From: Thermophagus sp052400625
GTDB taxonomy: Bacteria; Bacteroidota; Bacteroidia; Bacteroidales; Marinilabiliaceae
Assembly (NCBI GenBank): GCA_052400625.1
Contig: JBQTGH010000004.1
DNA length: 64,000 nt
Direction: 5' to 3' (one strand)
The translations under genes and the position numbers were made by a program. Shown piece after piece: positions 1 through 8,023 of the stretch. The stretch's first letter is position 1; every line of letters starts with the position of its first letter. A model generated the notes under the pieces. It saw only the letters and a program-made list of their open reading frames with translations, ran no database searches and had not been told where the DNA came from.

Positions 1-251
1 CAGACCGCACATTTGAGAAGGAACTCTATCAGATTTTGGAATCCTTAAACCAATCGATGACCATCTTCCTGATTTCGCACGATATAGGAACCATATCATC
101 CATTGTCAAAACCATTGCCTGCGTAAACGGGACCCTCCACTATCATCCGTCCAATGTTCTGACGGCGGAAGTGCTTCAGGTTTATAATTGTCCTATTGAC
201 TTAATCACCCATGGTGAATTACCCCACCGAGTCTTGAAAAAACATTCATAG
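1..251 (+). CDS. Metal ABC transporter ATP-binding protein, C-terminal fragment
   Basis: The reading frame is open from the first bases of the window and ends at a TAA at 249-251, so only about the last 82 residues are present. They include the Walker B/D-loop exit (DRTFEKELYQIL) and the H-loop switch histidine in LISHDIG, both typical of ABC ATPases of the ZnuC/MntA type. The permease gene starts 2 bp after its stop, so the two are surely co-transcribed and form one importer; the substrate-binding protein is not in the window. The family takes up Zn2+, Mn2+ or Fe2+ at the inner membrane, and the metal cannot be told from this fragment. The true start lies outside the window. Confidence 0.85.
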   Translation, partial: DRTFEKELYQILESLNQSMTIFLISHDIGTISSIVKTIACVNGTLHYHPSNVLTAEVLQVYNCPIDLITHGELPHRVLKKHS

Positions 252-253
252 TT

Positions 254-1075
254 ATGGAAAACTTTTTGGACCTTTTCAACCATCAATTCTTTCAGCATGC
301 CCTTTTGGCAAGCCTGCTCACCAGTCTGCTGGCGGCAATGATTGGCACTTATATTGTCAGCAGAAAAATCGTTTTTATCAGTGGTGGCATCACGCATGCC
401 TCGTTTGGTGGTATCGGTCTGGCCTATTTTCTGGGCCTAAATCCCTTTCTGGGAGCTGTTGTTTTTGCCGTAACGACCTCGTTGGGGATTGAATGGATTT
501 CGACCAGGGGGAAAATCAGGGAAGACAGTGCCATTGCCATATTATGGTCATTGGGCATGGCGCTAGGAATCATCTTTGTATTTCTGACGCCCGGATATAC
601 ACCCAATTTAATGAGTTTCCTATTTGGCAGTATCTTGTCGGTAGGAGCAATTGACCTTTGGATATTGGCGGGTGTTCTCCTCCTAACCACCACATTCTTT
701 ATTCTGTTTTTTCGACCGATCGTTTACACGGCCTTCGATCCGGAATTTTCAAAAACCAGAGGCCTGCCCGTCAGATGGATAAGAAATATTATGGCAGTAT
801 TAATTGCTCTAGCCATTGTGCTAAGCATCCGGATCATGGGGATCATCCTGGTTTTAAGTCTGTTTACCATTCCCCAAAACACAGCACTACTATTCTCAAA
901 TGACTTTAAGCGCATCATCATGGGCTCCGTTCTTTGGGGCATAACAGGTTCGCTCATTGGCCTGCTTACGGCTTATTGGCTAAACATCCCGGGTGGGGCG
1001 GCCATCATATTTGTTTTGACCATTCAGTTTTTACTGCTAAAAGCCTGGTCGATCATAAAACCTTCGAAGAAATAA
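254..1075 (+). CDS. Metal ABC transporter permease (ZnuB/MntB family)
   Basis: This 273-residue, very hydrophobic protein has about 7-8 predicted membrane segments and the family hallmark near residues 35-60 (SRKIVFISGGITHASFGGIG), which matches the ABC-3 (ZnuB/TroC/MntB) permease family in sequence and length. It would form the channel of a divalent-metal importer with the ATPase encoded just upstream (2-bp gap). The first ATG after the upstream stop is used because it leaves the normal short cytoplasmic N-terminus. The gene is convergent with the glycosyltransferase gene that ends 31 bp downstream. The metal (Zn, Mn or Fe) is not determinable here, and no Zur or Fur box is visible because the operon start is missing. 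Confidence 0.88.
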   Translation: MENFLDLFNHQFFQHALLASLLTSLLAAMIGTYIVSRKIVFISGGITHASFGGIGLAYFLGLNPFLGAVVFAVTTSLGIEWISTRGKIREDSAIAILWSLGMALGIIFVFLTPGYTPNLMSFLFGSILSVGAIDLWILAGVLLLTTTFFILFFRPIVYTAFDPEFSKTRGLPVRWIRNIMAVLIALAIVLSIRIMGIILVLSLFTIPQNTALLFSNDFKRIIMGSVLWGITGSLIGLLTAYWLNIPGGAAIIFVLTIQFLLLKAWSIIKPSKK

Positions 1076-1106
1076 GCGGTCAGGGCTTCAAAAGGCAAGG
1101 AAGGCC

Positions 1107-2222
1107 TCATTTGCCCTTTCTTCTTTTCCACCTCTCTTTCACCAGCACTGCACCCAATGCTGCCAAAAGAATGTAGTAGGGATAAAGAATTGAAAATGAC
1201 ACAAACCGGAAAAACGGTAGCCGAACCGAAAAAAGTTGGCGCCCGGCCGACAACAAAATCCAATCGACCAACATCTTTAGCACCATAAATATCCCCCAGA
1301 AAAACAGCATCCTCAGATTCCCAAAAGCGGCAAGAGGCATCAGGGCGCCGATAAAGTTGGCCAGCAATACAACAACGACTGTTATCAAAGTAAAACGATC
1401 CTTGTATTGTTTGCTTTTACCTCCCCACCTCATCCTTTGCAACAGAAACCCTCGGGGCGATGTGGCCGGAAAGGTCTTAACCAAAACCTGAGGCGATTTC
1501 AGAAAAGAAATTTTGAAGTTATGCTCTTTAAAGGCATGCAATAAAAAAACATCATCACCCGACAAATAATCCATCCCTCTCATCGATTGAGACGCTTCCA
1601 GAAAGGATTTTTTCCGAAAAGCCAGGTTGGCACCACTACAGATAACGGGTCTTCCTATTCCCGCCGCCCCTGCCGTCACCATCTGCATTGCCAGATAATC
1701 AATTTGTTGGAATTTTCCCAGCGACCCAACCCCTTCCACAAACTCAACGGGCATCACAATCATGTCGGGTTTTTCGGCCTGGTAAAACCCTGCGATGGTG
1801 TGCAACCAATCGCTCCCAAGTTTACAGTCGGCGTCGGTGGTCACCATCAACTCACCGGCAGCCCGATGAATCCCATACCGAAGCGCTTCCTTTTTCCCCA
1901 CACCATCCGACCGGTATAAGTGAAGCCACGGGTATTGCGGTCTCATCTTCTCTAATAGCCGGGGGCCTTCATCCGCCGACCCGTCATCTACCATGATCAC
2001 CTCAAAGGGATGTGCCATGCGCTGGGTCGCCAGAGATGACATCAAAGGTTCAAAATTAACGGCTTCATCGCGATACGGAATAATTACCGATATAAAAACA
2101 TTTCTTTTTTGCTGGCCATCTTCATGGTTCGGGGTCAACTGCTTCCATCCTTTGAAAAATAACAGAATAAGGAAACAATAGATGGACAGCACAACCCATA
2201 TCACGACTAAAAGATATTCCAT
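1107..2222 (-). CDS. Membrane-anchored family 2 glycosyltransferase
   Basis: A 371-residue protein with an N-terminal membrane helix (about residues 3-24), a GT-A catalytic domain and two to three C-terminal helices (about 275-355). Visible GT2 landmarks are VDDGS at 78-82, the DxD-like TTDADC at 128-133, the acceptor-loop region SGDD at 221-224 and a processive-type QRMRW at 262-266. The architecture resembles inner-membrane polysaccharide or glycolipid synthases that use UDP- or GDP-sugars on the cytoplasmic face. No pathway neighbours are present, so the product sugar is unknown. The upstream gene on the same strand ends in a hairpin only about 16 bp before this start, so transcription probably depends on read-through or a promoter I cannot see. 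Confidence 0.8.
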   Translation of the reverse strand: MEYLLVVIWVVLSIYCFLILLFFKGWKQLTPNHEDGQQKRNVFISVIIPYRDEAVNFEPLMSSLATQRMAHPFEVIMVDDGSADEGPRLLEKMRPQYPWLHLYRSDGVGKKEALRYGIHRAAGELMVTTDADCKLGSDWLHTIAGFYQAEKPDMIVMPVEFVEGVGSLGKFQQIDYLAMQMVTAGAAGIGRPVICSGANLAFRKKSFLEASQSMRGMDYLSGDDVFLLHAFKEHNFKISFLKSPQVLVKTFPATSPRGFLLQRMRWGGKSKQYKDRFTLITVVVVLLANFIGALMPLAAFGNLRMLFFWGIFMVLKMLVDWILLSAGRQLFSVRLPFFRFVSFSILYPYYILLAALGAVLVKERWKRRKGK

Positions 2223-2227
2223 ACCAT

Positions 2228-2273
2228 AAAAATAAAAACGGGTGTCTAACTCATAGAATTAGAACCACCCGTA
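2228..2273 (-). terminator. Rho-independent terminator after the HU/SPOR gene
   Basis: The arms ACGGGTG (2238-2244) and CACCCGT (2266-2272) pair, with a further internal TTAG/CTAA pairing. On the minus strand the stem is followed by a T-rich run. It lies between the stop of the SPOR-domain gene and the start of the glycosyltransferase gene. Confidence 0.7.
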
Positions 2274-2308
2274 ATGCATAAAATAGAATCAAGCATCTAC
2301 TATAATTC

Positions 2309-3412
2309 CTATCTCCGTGTCAAAATCCAGTTCTCCAGTCTTTCTTTCTGGAGAAACATTTCCTGAGCCTGACGCGCTTCATTCAACGATTTGTAAGAAG
2401 CAGCACTTACCATAAATAGATTTTTTTGCTGAAATACGAACGCATCATTATACCCTTTCTGTTTAAGTTGCTGCACCAACTTATCGGCATTGGCCCTGCT
2501 CTGAAAACCGCCCACAATAATATGGTGTCGAGGCCCTTTAGCCACGGTCTGTTTCGCTTCCATTTCTTTCTTTTGTGCCTCAGCTTGCTTTTGCAACATC
2601 TCTTCTTCCTGAAGCTTTAGAGCAGCACTGTCCGTAACGGCATTGGTGGTCAAGGTATCTGCATCCTGCGTTGCAACCGGCACTTCACTTTTTTTAGGGG
2701 CCTCTTTATCCTTAACAAAAAGGAAGTAAAACAGCAGTAAGGCCAGCGGAATGAGAATAATCAAAAGGATTACCAACCAGTTTCTGCCGCCCCTGTCACT
2801 GTCCGATCGACGCTCAACAGGGGTATTTCCTTTTGAGCCTTGACTTTTAACAGGCTGAGGTTCGCGAATGGTTTTACTTTTGGTGGCTTCGCTTTTGACA
2901 GAACGTTCTTCCAGATTAAGCAAGCTCTTATCTTTATCGACAGAAGCTTTCACCTCTTCCTTCATGGGTATTGCGGTCTCTTCTTCAATCAAATTGGAGA
3001 CTTCATCGTCACTATCCAGATCCAGCAAACCGGAATCCTCTGGTGATTTCTCATTTTCGGCCTGATCTTCAGAAATCAAATCCGTGATGGCAGGGTCTTG
3101 GGTAAATCTCAATATACCGTTTTGATCTTTAATAAAACTCCCGATCTTTTGAAGGGTATATTCCCCGTTTTCATCCAATTCCTGTTTTATTTTCCCAACA
3201 AATTCCGCGACGCGTTTGGAGGCTTCATCCGACTCAATTCCTTCCTTATCACTCAAATAGTTTATCACCAACCCGTCGTTGAACGTCAGAAAATTATTAA
3301 ACAACACCGTAGCGCCGGCATCGCGAGAAATAATAAATGCCCCAAAATCAGGTAAAATCACACGATTATTTTCTCGTATCAATTCAAGTAAATATTGTTC
3401 CATACCAGACAA
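2309..3412 (-). CDS. HU-like domain plus SPOR domain envelope protein
   Basis: The 367 residues divide into four parts. An N-terminal HU-CCDC81-like domain spans about 1-105, with the characteristic VILPDFGAFI and LQKIGSFI motifs. An acidic, low-complexity linker follows (about 110-205), then one membrane helix (about 211-233) and a C-terminal SPOR domain (about 293-367) beginning RHHIIVGGFQS. SPOR domains bind denuded glycan strands of peptidoglycan at division septa, and this HU/SPOR combination is common in Bacteroidota. The topology puts the HU-like domain in the cytoplasm and the SPOR domain in the periplasm, so it could link the nucleoid or cytoplasm to the septal wall; that role is inference. 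It is monocistronic as far as can be seen and divergent from ribF. Confidence 0.82.
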   Translation of the reverse strand: MSGMEQYLLELIRENNRVILPDFGAFIISRDAGATVLFNNFLTFNDGLVINYLSDKEGIESDEASKRVAEFVGKIKQELDENGEYTLQKIGSFIKDQNGILRFTQDPAITDLISEDQAENEKSPEDSGLLDLDSDDEVSNLIEEETAIPMKEEVKASVDKDKSLLNLEERSVKSEATKSKTIREPQPVKSQGSKGNTPVERRSDSDRGGRNWLVILLIILIPLALLLFYFLFVKDKEAPKKSEVPVATQDADTLTTNAVTDSAALKLQEEEMLQKQAEAQKKEMEAKQTVAKGPRHHIIVGGFQSRANADKLVQQLKQKGYNDAFVFQQKNLFMVSAASYKSLNEARQAQEMFLQKERLENWILTRR

Positions 3413-3525
3413 ATGCTTTTAAAACAATCATTTTCAGAATATAAATATAAATAGTTTTATACAAAAACAAAATTTCTGCAAGTATCTCTTTCTCCAAATA
3501 TTAAATATAGGAACAATCGGAGGCA

Positions 3526-3557
3526 TTGTTGAGATGCCCCAAACATTTATACCTTTG
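3526..3557 (+). promoter_or_regulatory. Bacteroidota-type promoter of ribF
   Basis: TTGTTG at 3526-3531 lies 18 bp (counting from its second TTG) upstream of TACCTTTG at 3550-3557, matching the TTG/TAnnTTTG promoter. Transcription would start near 3564. That is inside the longest open frame (3534) but upstream of the ATG at 3588, so it decides the start codon. Confidence 0.6.
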
Positions 3558-3587
3558 CAAAAATCAGAAAAATCCGTTTCCGGCACA

Positions 3588-4535
3588 ATGATAAAAATAA
3601 ACTCAAACCTCAAACATTTTAACGCCCACCATCCGGTTGTGGCGATGGGTATGTTCGATGGGGTGCATCAGGGCCATTTGGCATTACTTGAACTTTTGAA
3701 ACAAAAAGCTCGGCAAATGGATGGTGAATCCGTGGTTTTAACCTTCTGGCCTCATCCTCGAATTGTTCTTGCGCAAGATTCCGGTGAATTAAAGCTACTG
3801 ACCACACTGGAAGAGAAAACCCGCTTTCTGGCTGAAGCAGGAATTGATCATATTGTGGTATTACCTTTCACCAAAGAGCTTGCTGCGCTCACCGCAGAAG
3901 CATTCATCAGCCAATACCTACTGGATAAAATAAGGATGAAACATCTGATTGTGGGATACAACCATCGCTTTGGACATGATGGAATTGACAAGAATCAACT
4001 TCAACCTCTATCGGAGCAATATCACTTCACCTACGATATTTTTGGCCCAACGATGGTTGAAGGCGTTAAGCCCAGCTCGACGGTTATTCGGAAGATGATT
4101 ACTGACGGGGACGTGGGGGAAGCATCCATACTGCTCGGACGACATTACAGCCTGAAGGGCCGCATTGTTGGAGGACGTAAATTGGGACGTAAAATAGGAT
4201 ATCCCACAGCCAACGTGGAGATCGATGATCCGTTAAAGCTCGTTCCACACGACGGCGTCTATGCCTGTCGCGTTCATCTCCTCGGAAGAGACTATGGCGG
4301 CATGATCAACATTGGCGAAAGACCGACCATCGACGGAAGTTCAGGCCAACGATCGTTGGAAGTTCATATCTTTGATTTCAACAGCAATGTTTATTCCGAA
4401 GAAATTATTGTGGAATTTATAAAACGCACACGCCCAGAAATAAAATTTCCAAACTTAAACTCTTTGAAGGAAAGATTAAAAAAAGACGAAATTGAAGTTC
4501 GAAATATATTAAAAGAGACCGGAACACCGGGCTAA
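3588..4535 (+). CDS. ribF: Bifunctional riboflavin kinase / FAD synthetase
   Basis: Converts riboflavin to FMN and then FAD in the cytoplasm. From the chosen ATG the protein has about 315 residues, the usual length. The N-terminal FAD synthetase domain shows the nucleotidyltransferase signature GMFDGVHQGH at 21-30, LTFWPHPR and VGYNHRFG. The C-terminal flavokinase domain shows GRKLGRKIGYPTANV, the INIGERPT stretch and the conserved end IKRTRPEIKFPNL. The open frame extends upstream to 3534, but a good promoter box overlaps that extension and the extra residues do not match the family, so the start at 3588 is preferred. It is probably monocistronic; ahcY downstream has its own -7 box. Confidence 0.93.
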   Translation: MIKINSNLKHFNAHHPVVAMGMFDGVHQGHLALLELLKQKARQMDGESVVLTFWPHPRIVLAQDSGELKLLTTLEEKTRFLAEAGIDHIVVLPFTKELAALTAEAFISQYLLDKIRMKHLIVGYNHRFGHDGIDKNQLQPLSEQYHFTYDIFGPTMVEGVKPSSTVIRKMITDGDVGEASILLGRHYSLKGRIVGGRKLGRKIGYPTANVEIDDPLKLVPHDGVYACRVHLLGRDYGGMINIGERPTIDGSSGQRSLEVHIFDFNSNVYSEEIIVEFIKRTRPEIKFPNLNSLKERLKKDEIEVRNILKETGTPG

Positions 4536-4643
4536 AACTTTGAAAGGGACCATCCGCCTGCCCGACGGAAAAGAAACATAACACCTCAACCCGGCAGAGA
4601 ATGACCCGGCAAATAAGTTAAGGAAATTCTCTTAACAATTTCG

Positions 4644-4651
4644 TAGATTTG
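4644..4651 (+). promoter_or_regulatory. -7 box of the ahcY promoter
   Basis: TAGATTTG matches TAnnTTTG and lies 40 bp before the ATG at 4692. No clear TTG is seen at the expected upstream distance, so this rests on the -7 element alone. A start near 4658 would leave a leader of about 35 nt. Confidence 0.45.
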
Positions 4652-4691
4652 CACTACAATAATTATAGACAATCAATTGGAAATACTTAAT

Positions 4692-6092
4692 ATGGAATAC
4701 AAAGTAAAAGACATTTCTCTGGCCGAATTTGGACGGAAAGAAATAGAAATTGCAGAAAAAGAGATGCCGGGATTAATGGCATTGAGAGAAAAATATGCCA
4801 ATGAGGCTCCGCTCCGCGGTGCAAAAATAATGGGATCGTTACACATGACCGTGCAAACGGCCGTTCTCATTGAAACGCTCACTGCTCTGGGAGCAGATGT
4901 ACGATGGGCCAGTTGTAATATTTATTCCACCCAGGATCATGCCGCCGCAGCCATTGCCAAAGCAGGCGTTCCTGTTTTTGCCTGGAAAGGTGAAACATTG
5001 GAAGAGTACTGGTGGTGCACCGAACGGGCTCTGGACTTTGGTCAAGGAAAAGGTCCCGACCTGATTGTCGACGATGGCGGAGATGCTACACTTATGATCC
5101 ATAAAGGGGTTGAAATTGAAAAAACCCCCTCACTTCTTGATCTGGATTACAGTGAAGAGGGTGAAGATTTTCGGGAATTAATGGCTCTCCTAAAAAAAGC
5201 GTACAAAGAAAACAACCAACGTTGGCAAGCGGTAGCCAAAGACCTGAAAGGAGTGAGCGAAGAAACCACAACCGGTGTTCATCGACTCTATCAAATGATG
5301 GAGCGCAAAGAGCTTCTCTTTCCTGCCATCAATGTTAACGACTCCGTCACCAAATCGAAATTTGACAATCTCTATGGATGCCGCGAAAGCTTGGCCGACG
5401 GAATCAAACGCGCAACCGATGTAATGGTGGCGGGGAAAACCGTCCTTGTATGCGGATACGGCGATGTAGGGAAAGGATGCGCGCAAAGCATGAGAGGTTT
5501 TGGCGCCCGGGTGCTGGTAACCGAAATTGATCCGATTTGTGCATTGCAAGCGGCCATGGAAGGCTATGAAGTAACCACCATGGACACAGCCGTTAAGGAA
5601 GCCGACATTTTTGTTACAGCCACCGGAAACAGAGATGTGATAACCGTTGAACATATGGCACAAATGAAGGATATGGCCATTGTGTGCAACATAGGGCACT
5701 TCGACAATGAAATACAGGTTGAAAAGCTCACCAAATTTCCGGGCGTAAAGGAAACCAATATCAAGCCACAGGTTGATCAATTCACCTTTAGCGACGGACA
5801 CAGCATTATTTTGTTGTCCAGAGGAAGACTCGTCAACCTGGGCAACGCAACGGGGCATCCCAGCTTTGTAATGAGTAACTCCTTTACCAATCAAACTCTG
5901 GCTCAGATAGAGTTATGGAAAAACAACTACGACATTGGCGTTTATACCCTTCCCAAAAGGCTGGATGAAGAGGTGGCTCGCCTCCATCTTGAAAAACTTG
6001 GCGTAAAGCTAACGACTCTAACCCCTGAGCAGGCCGATTATATCGGTGTAAGCCCCGAAGGTCCTTATAAATCTGATCACTACAGATACTAA
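4692..6092 (+). CDS. ahcY: Adenosylhomocysteinase (S-adenosylhomocysteine hydrolase)
   Basis: Hydrolyses S-adenosylhomocysteine to adenosine and homocysteine, removing the inhibitory product of SAM-dependent methylation. The 466-residue protein shows the substrate region SLHMTVQTAVLIETL (about 49-63), the conserved block NDSVTKSKFDNLYG (about 216-229), the NAD-binding GYGDVGKG at 255-262 and the C-terminal KSDHYRY tail that completes the partner subunit's NAD site. The ATG at 4692 is preferred over an in-frame TTG at 4677 because it aligns with family starts and follows a -7 box. It is monocistronic, with its own promoter and a strong terminator. No SAH riboswitch-like fold was recognised upstream. 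Confidence 0.96.
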   Translation: MEYKVKDISLAEFGRKEIEIAEKEMPGLMALREKYANEAPLRGAKIMGSLHMTVQTAVLIETLTALGADVRWASCNIYSTQDHAAAAIAKAGVPVFAWKGETLEEYWWCTERALDFGQGKGPDLIVDDGGDATLMIHKGVEIEKTPSLLDLDYSEEGEDFRELMALLKKAYKENNQRWQAVAKDLKGVSEETTTGVHRLYQMMERKELLFPAINVNDSVTKSKFDNLYGCRESLADGIKRATDVMVAGKTVLVCGYGDVGKGCAQSMRGFGARVLVTEIDPICALQAAMEGYEVTTMDTAVKEADIFVTATGNRDVITVEHMAQMKDMAIVCNIGHFDNEIQVEKLTKFPGVKETNIKPQVDQFTFSDGHSIILLSRGRLVNLGNATGHPSFVMSNSFTNQTLAQIELWKNNYDIGVYTLPKRLDEEVARLHLEKLGVKLTTLTPEQADYIGVSPEGPYKSDHYRY

Positions 6093-6121
6093 TATCCGAC
6101 AATCTGTTTTCAAACACGAAA

Positions 6122-6158
6122 AGGGCTGTCCCAGACATCATGGACAGCCTCTTTTTTT
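6122..6158 (+). terminator. Rho-independent terminator of ahcY
   Basis: A perfect 8-bp stem, GGCTGTCC (6124-6131) with GGACAGCC (6142-6149), is followed by a run of seven T. It lies about 30 bp after the ahcY stop. Confidence 0.9.
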
Positions 6159-6247
6159 GCTCTAAGCCGAATCATTATTGAGGATTAATTGCATCTCTTC
6201 CCAAAAAAGAAGGAGGTTTAATACGCACTTACCTACAACAGGAATCA

Positions 6248-6751
6248 TTAATAAGATGAGGTAACCACCAAAATATTTTGCACCACGGTAGCAGAATACT
6301 TTTTCAACCCATGAGGCGCAGGTCCTTCTATCAATTCACCATTGGGCGATGCAAGTAAAAATCTGGAGCCGCAACATTCACAAACGGCAATTGCAGGATC
6401 TTCGGGATCCACTTCCACACTACAAGTTTCTTTCTTTTCATATGGACACATCAAATCAAACGCATTATATAGGTCGCCCTGCCTATATACGACAATCCCG
6501 TTGATGCCCAAATAGGTCCCATAATGGTCCCATCGTGCTGTAAAAACGATATTTTGCGAATAAAGAGGATCTGTCAAATCAAAATAACCGACAAATTGCC
6601 GATCGGGAAAACCATCGTTTTCTCCACAGCCTGAAGGCACAAGCGTGACAGTTGCAAATAAAAGAAAAATAAAAGATCTTTGCAGCATTGCGATAAGGAT
6701 ATGGTGAAGTTTCACCATCGAGAAAAGGTTTTTATTCAAAATTCGTTTCAT
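6248..6751 (-). CDS. Rieske-like small lipoprotein with atypical cysteine ligands
   Basis: A 167-residue exported protein with a hydrophobic stretch and a lipobox-like PSGC with Cys42. The core resembles a Rieske fold: CPYEKKETC (102-110), CECCGSRF (124-131), then a GELIEGPAP loop. Canonical Rieske sites read CxH...CxxH. Here the histidine positions appear as Tyr104 and Cys127, so a 2Fe-2S Rieske centre is doubtful; a four-cysteine metal site (Cys102, 110, 124, 127) is possible. Related proteins are found in many Bacteroidota but I know no assigned function. The start is uncertain: ATGs at residues 12 and 22 would give a more normal signal peptide. It is convergent with ahcY and divergent from the next gene. 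Confidence 0.6.
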   Translation of the reverse strand: MKRILNKNLFSMVKLHHILIAMLQRSFIFLLFATVTLVPSGCGENDGFPDRQFVGYFDLTDPLYSQNIVFTARWDHYGTYLGINGIVVYRQGDLYNAFDLMCPYEKKETCSVEVDPEDPAIAVCECCGSRFLLASPNGELIEGPAPHGLKKYSATVVQNILVVTSSY

Positions 6752-6816
6752 TTTTTGGTTTTATCAAAAGTTGAGACTAAATTAGAGTTTTTAAATTAAA
6801 CGATAGTTCTCTAATA

Positions 6817-7293
6817 ATGGACGATTCTTTTGGAGAAATAATCTACATCATTGTGATGTTGGCAATATTTATTTTCTCGGCCTTCAAGAAAAAGAAGGCT
6901 ACAGGAGATAATATTCCACAAAGTGAAGTGCCTCATCCCATGGATGAAGTCTTCTCTCCTTTTGATGAGTTATTGGAGACGGAAAATATTGATCCGCCCA
7001 GAGTGGAGCCACCAAAAGAGGAGGAAACAGTCCCCCCGGCACACGCCACAAGATCCAGTGTTAAGGATTATCCCTTTGTTAAAAAAGATTACGTTTTTAC
7101 TTCCAACACATCACCGGAAGATCTCCGGCGTCAAAGGAAGAATAAAACATCATACCACCGACAAACCCATTTAAAATCGGAAGAAGACCTGCCCATTTCA
7201 GAAGGCGATCCAACAGCTTCGCATCCCTTCAGAAACTTTGACTTAAGAAAGGCGGTCGTCTACTCAGAAATTCTCAAAAGACCCGATTATTAA
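6817..7293 (+). CDS. Conserved-type hypothetical protein with N-terminal membrane helix
   Basis: A 158-residue protein with one N-terminal hydrophobic segment (about residues 7-22), immediately followed by FKKKKA, which suggests a membrane anchor with the remainder in the cytoplasm. The remainder is charged, proline-rich and likely disordered (about 30-120), and the last 20 residues (NFDLRKAVVYSEILKRPDY) look more ordered. That short C-terminal motif is familiar from small Bacteroidota proteins, but I cannot name a function. The coding case rests on the sensible membrane start, the absence of a competing frame and its place between two well-defined genes. Confidence 0.6.
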   Translation: MDDSFGEIIYIIVMLAIFIFSAFKKKKATGDNIPQSEVPHPMDEVFSPFDELLETENIDPPRVEPPKEEETVPPAHATRSSVKDYPFVKKDYVFTSNTSPEDLRRQRKNKTSYHRQTHLKSEEDLPISEGDPTASHPFRNFDLRKAVVYSEILKRPDY

Positions 7294-7343
7294 GAACTTC
7301 AGTTTGTCCGGACACACCTTTTTTTTATCCAAATAACATTTGC

Positions 7344-7351
7344 TAAATTTG
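7344..7351 (+). promoter_or_regulatory. -7 box of the greA promoter
   Basis: TAAATTTG fits TAnnTTTG and lies about 92 bp before the greA ATG. No convincing TTG lies 17-23 bp upstream. Transcription from here would include the hairpin at 7363-7386. Confidence 0.45.
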
Positions 7352-7362
7352 CCGCAAAGGGT

Positions 7363-7400
7363 CCCGGACATTTATAATGTCTTGGGATTCTTTTCTTTTA
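7363..7400 (+). promoter_or_regulatory. Hairpin in the greA leader, possible attenuator
   Basis: CCCGG ACATT (7363-7372) pairs with AATGT CTTGGG (7376-7386) around a 3-nt loop, allowing one G-T pair and one bulge. It is followed by a U-rich stretch (ATTCTTTTCTTTTA). This is the shape of a weak intrinsic terminator within the 5' leader, upstream of the Shine-Dalgarno sequence. Confidence 0.4.
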
Positions 7401-7442
7401 TATACTCTAAACTAAATTCATAATAAATAGGAGGAACAAAAA

Positions 7443-7916
7443 ATGTCTAAGATCAATTACATTACCCAAAGCGGATTAAATAAATTGCGAGAAGAGCTGG
7501 TACAATTGGAGTCGGTTGAACGACCCAAAATATCCAGACAAATTGCAGAAGCTCGGGACAAAGGAGATCTTTCAGAAAATGCCGAGTACGATGCAGCTAA
7601 AGAAGCTCAGGGTTTGCTCGAAATGCGCATTGCCAAACTCAAAGAAACCATCGCAACCAGTAGAGTTATCGATGAATCTAAAATCGATACCACAAAGGTA
7701 CAGATGATGAATAAAGTAAAAATCAAAAACCTGAAAAACAATGCAGTAATGACCTACACCCTGGTTTCCGATTCAGAGGCAGACCTCAAGGCAGGAAAAA
7801 TTTCGGTTTCTACACCCATTGCCAAAGGATTGATGGGGAAAAAAGTAGGTGATAAGGTCGACATAAAAGTCCCTTCCGGGGTAGTCCCTTTTGAGATCAT
7901 TGAAATCTCACTATAA
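7443..7916 (+). CDS. greA: Transcription elongation factor GreA
   Basis: Rescues backtracked RNA polymerase by stimulating cleavage of the nascent transcript. The 157-residue length is standard. The N-terminal coiled coil (about 1-75) carries the acidic tip DKGDLSENAEYDAAKE, whose D and E residues coordinate the catalytic Mg2+. The C-terminal FKBP-like domain (about 85-157) includes ISVSTPIAKGLMGKKVGD. A strong Shine-Dalgarno AGGAGG at 7429-7434, unusual for this phylum, fixes the ATG. It is probably monocistronic, with a hairpin-containing leader and a terminator after the stop. Confidence 0.96.
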   Translation: MSKINYITQSGLNKLREELVQLESVERPKISRQIAEARDKGDLSENAEYDAAKEAQGLLEMRIAKLKETIATSRVIDESKIDTTKVQMMNKVKIKNLKNNAVMTYTLVSDSEADLKAGKISVSTPIAKGLMGKKVGDKVDIKVPSGVVPFEIIEISL

Positions 7917-7950
7917 GTGGGAATTGCTAAATTCAGCATTTCCACCTTTT
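7917..7950 (+). terminator. Probable terminator of greA
   Basis: GTGGGAATTGCT (7917-7928) and AGCATTTCCAC (7935-7945) form a stem with one bulge around AAATTC, followed by CTTTT. It begins directly after the greA stop. The T run is short. Confidence 0.5.
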
Positions 7951-8023
7951 GAAATGGTGATTCCGTCACCGCCAATTCGCTGATTATACGGGAAAGTGAA
8001 CATAATCTTTAAAGCAATAAACC

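Noticed and set aside
3534..3587. 18-residue N-terminal extension of ribF
   Set aside because: The stretch contains the -7 promoter box; family members begin at the later ATG.
4561..4691. SAH or SAM riboswitch before ahcY
   Set aside because: The leader after the -7 box is only about 35 nt and shows no conserved riboswitch core.
5190..5894. 234-residue minus-strand open frame opposite ahcY
   Set aside because: It lies wholly inside a certain gene on the other strand and its composition (His- and Cys-rich, no family motif) is that of a shadow frame.
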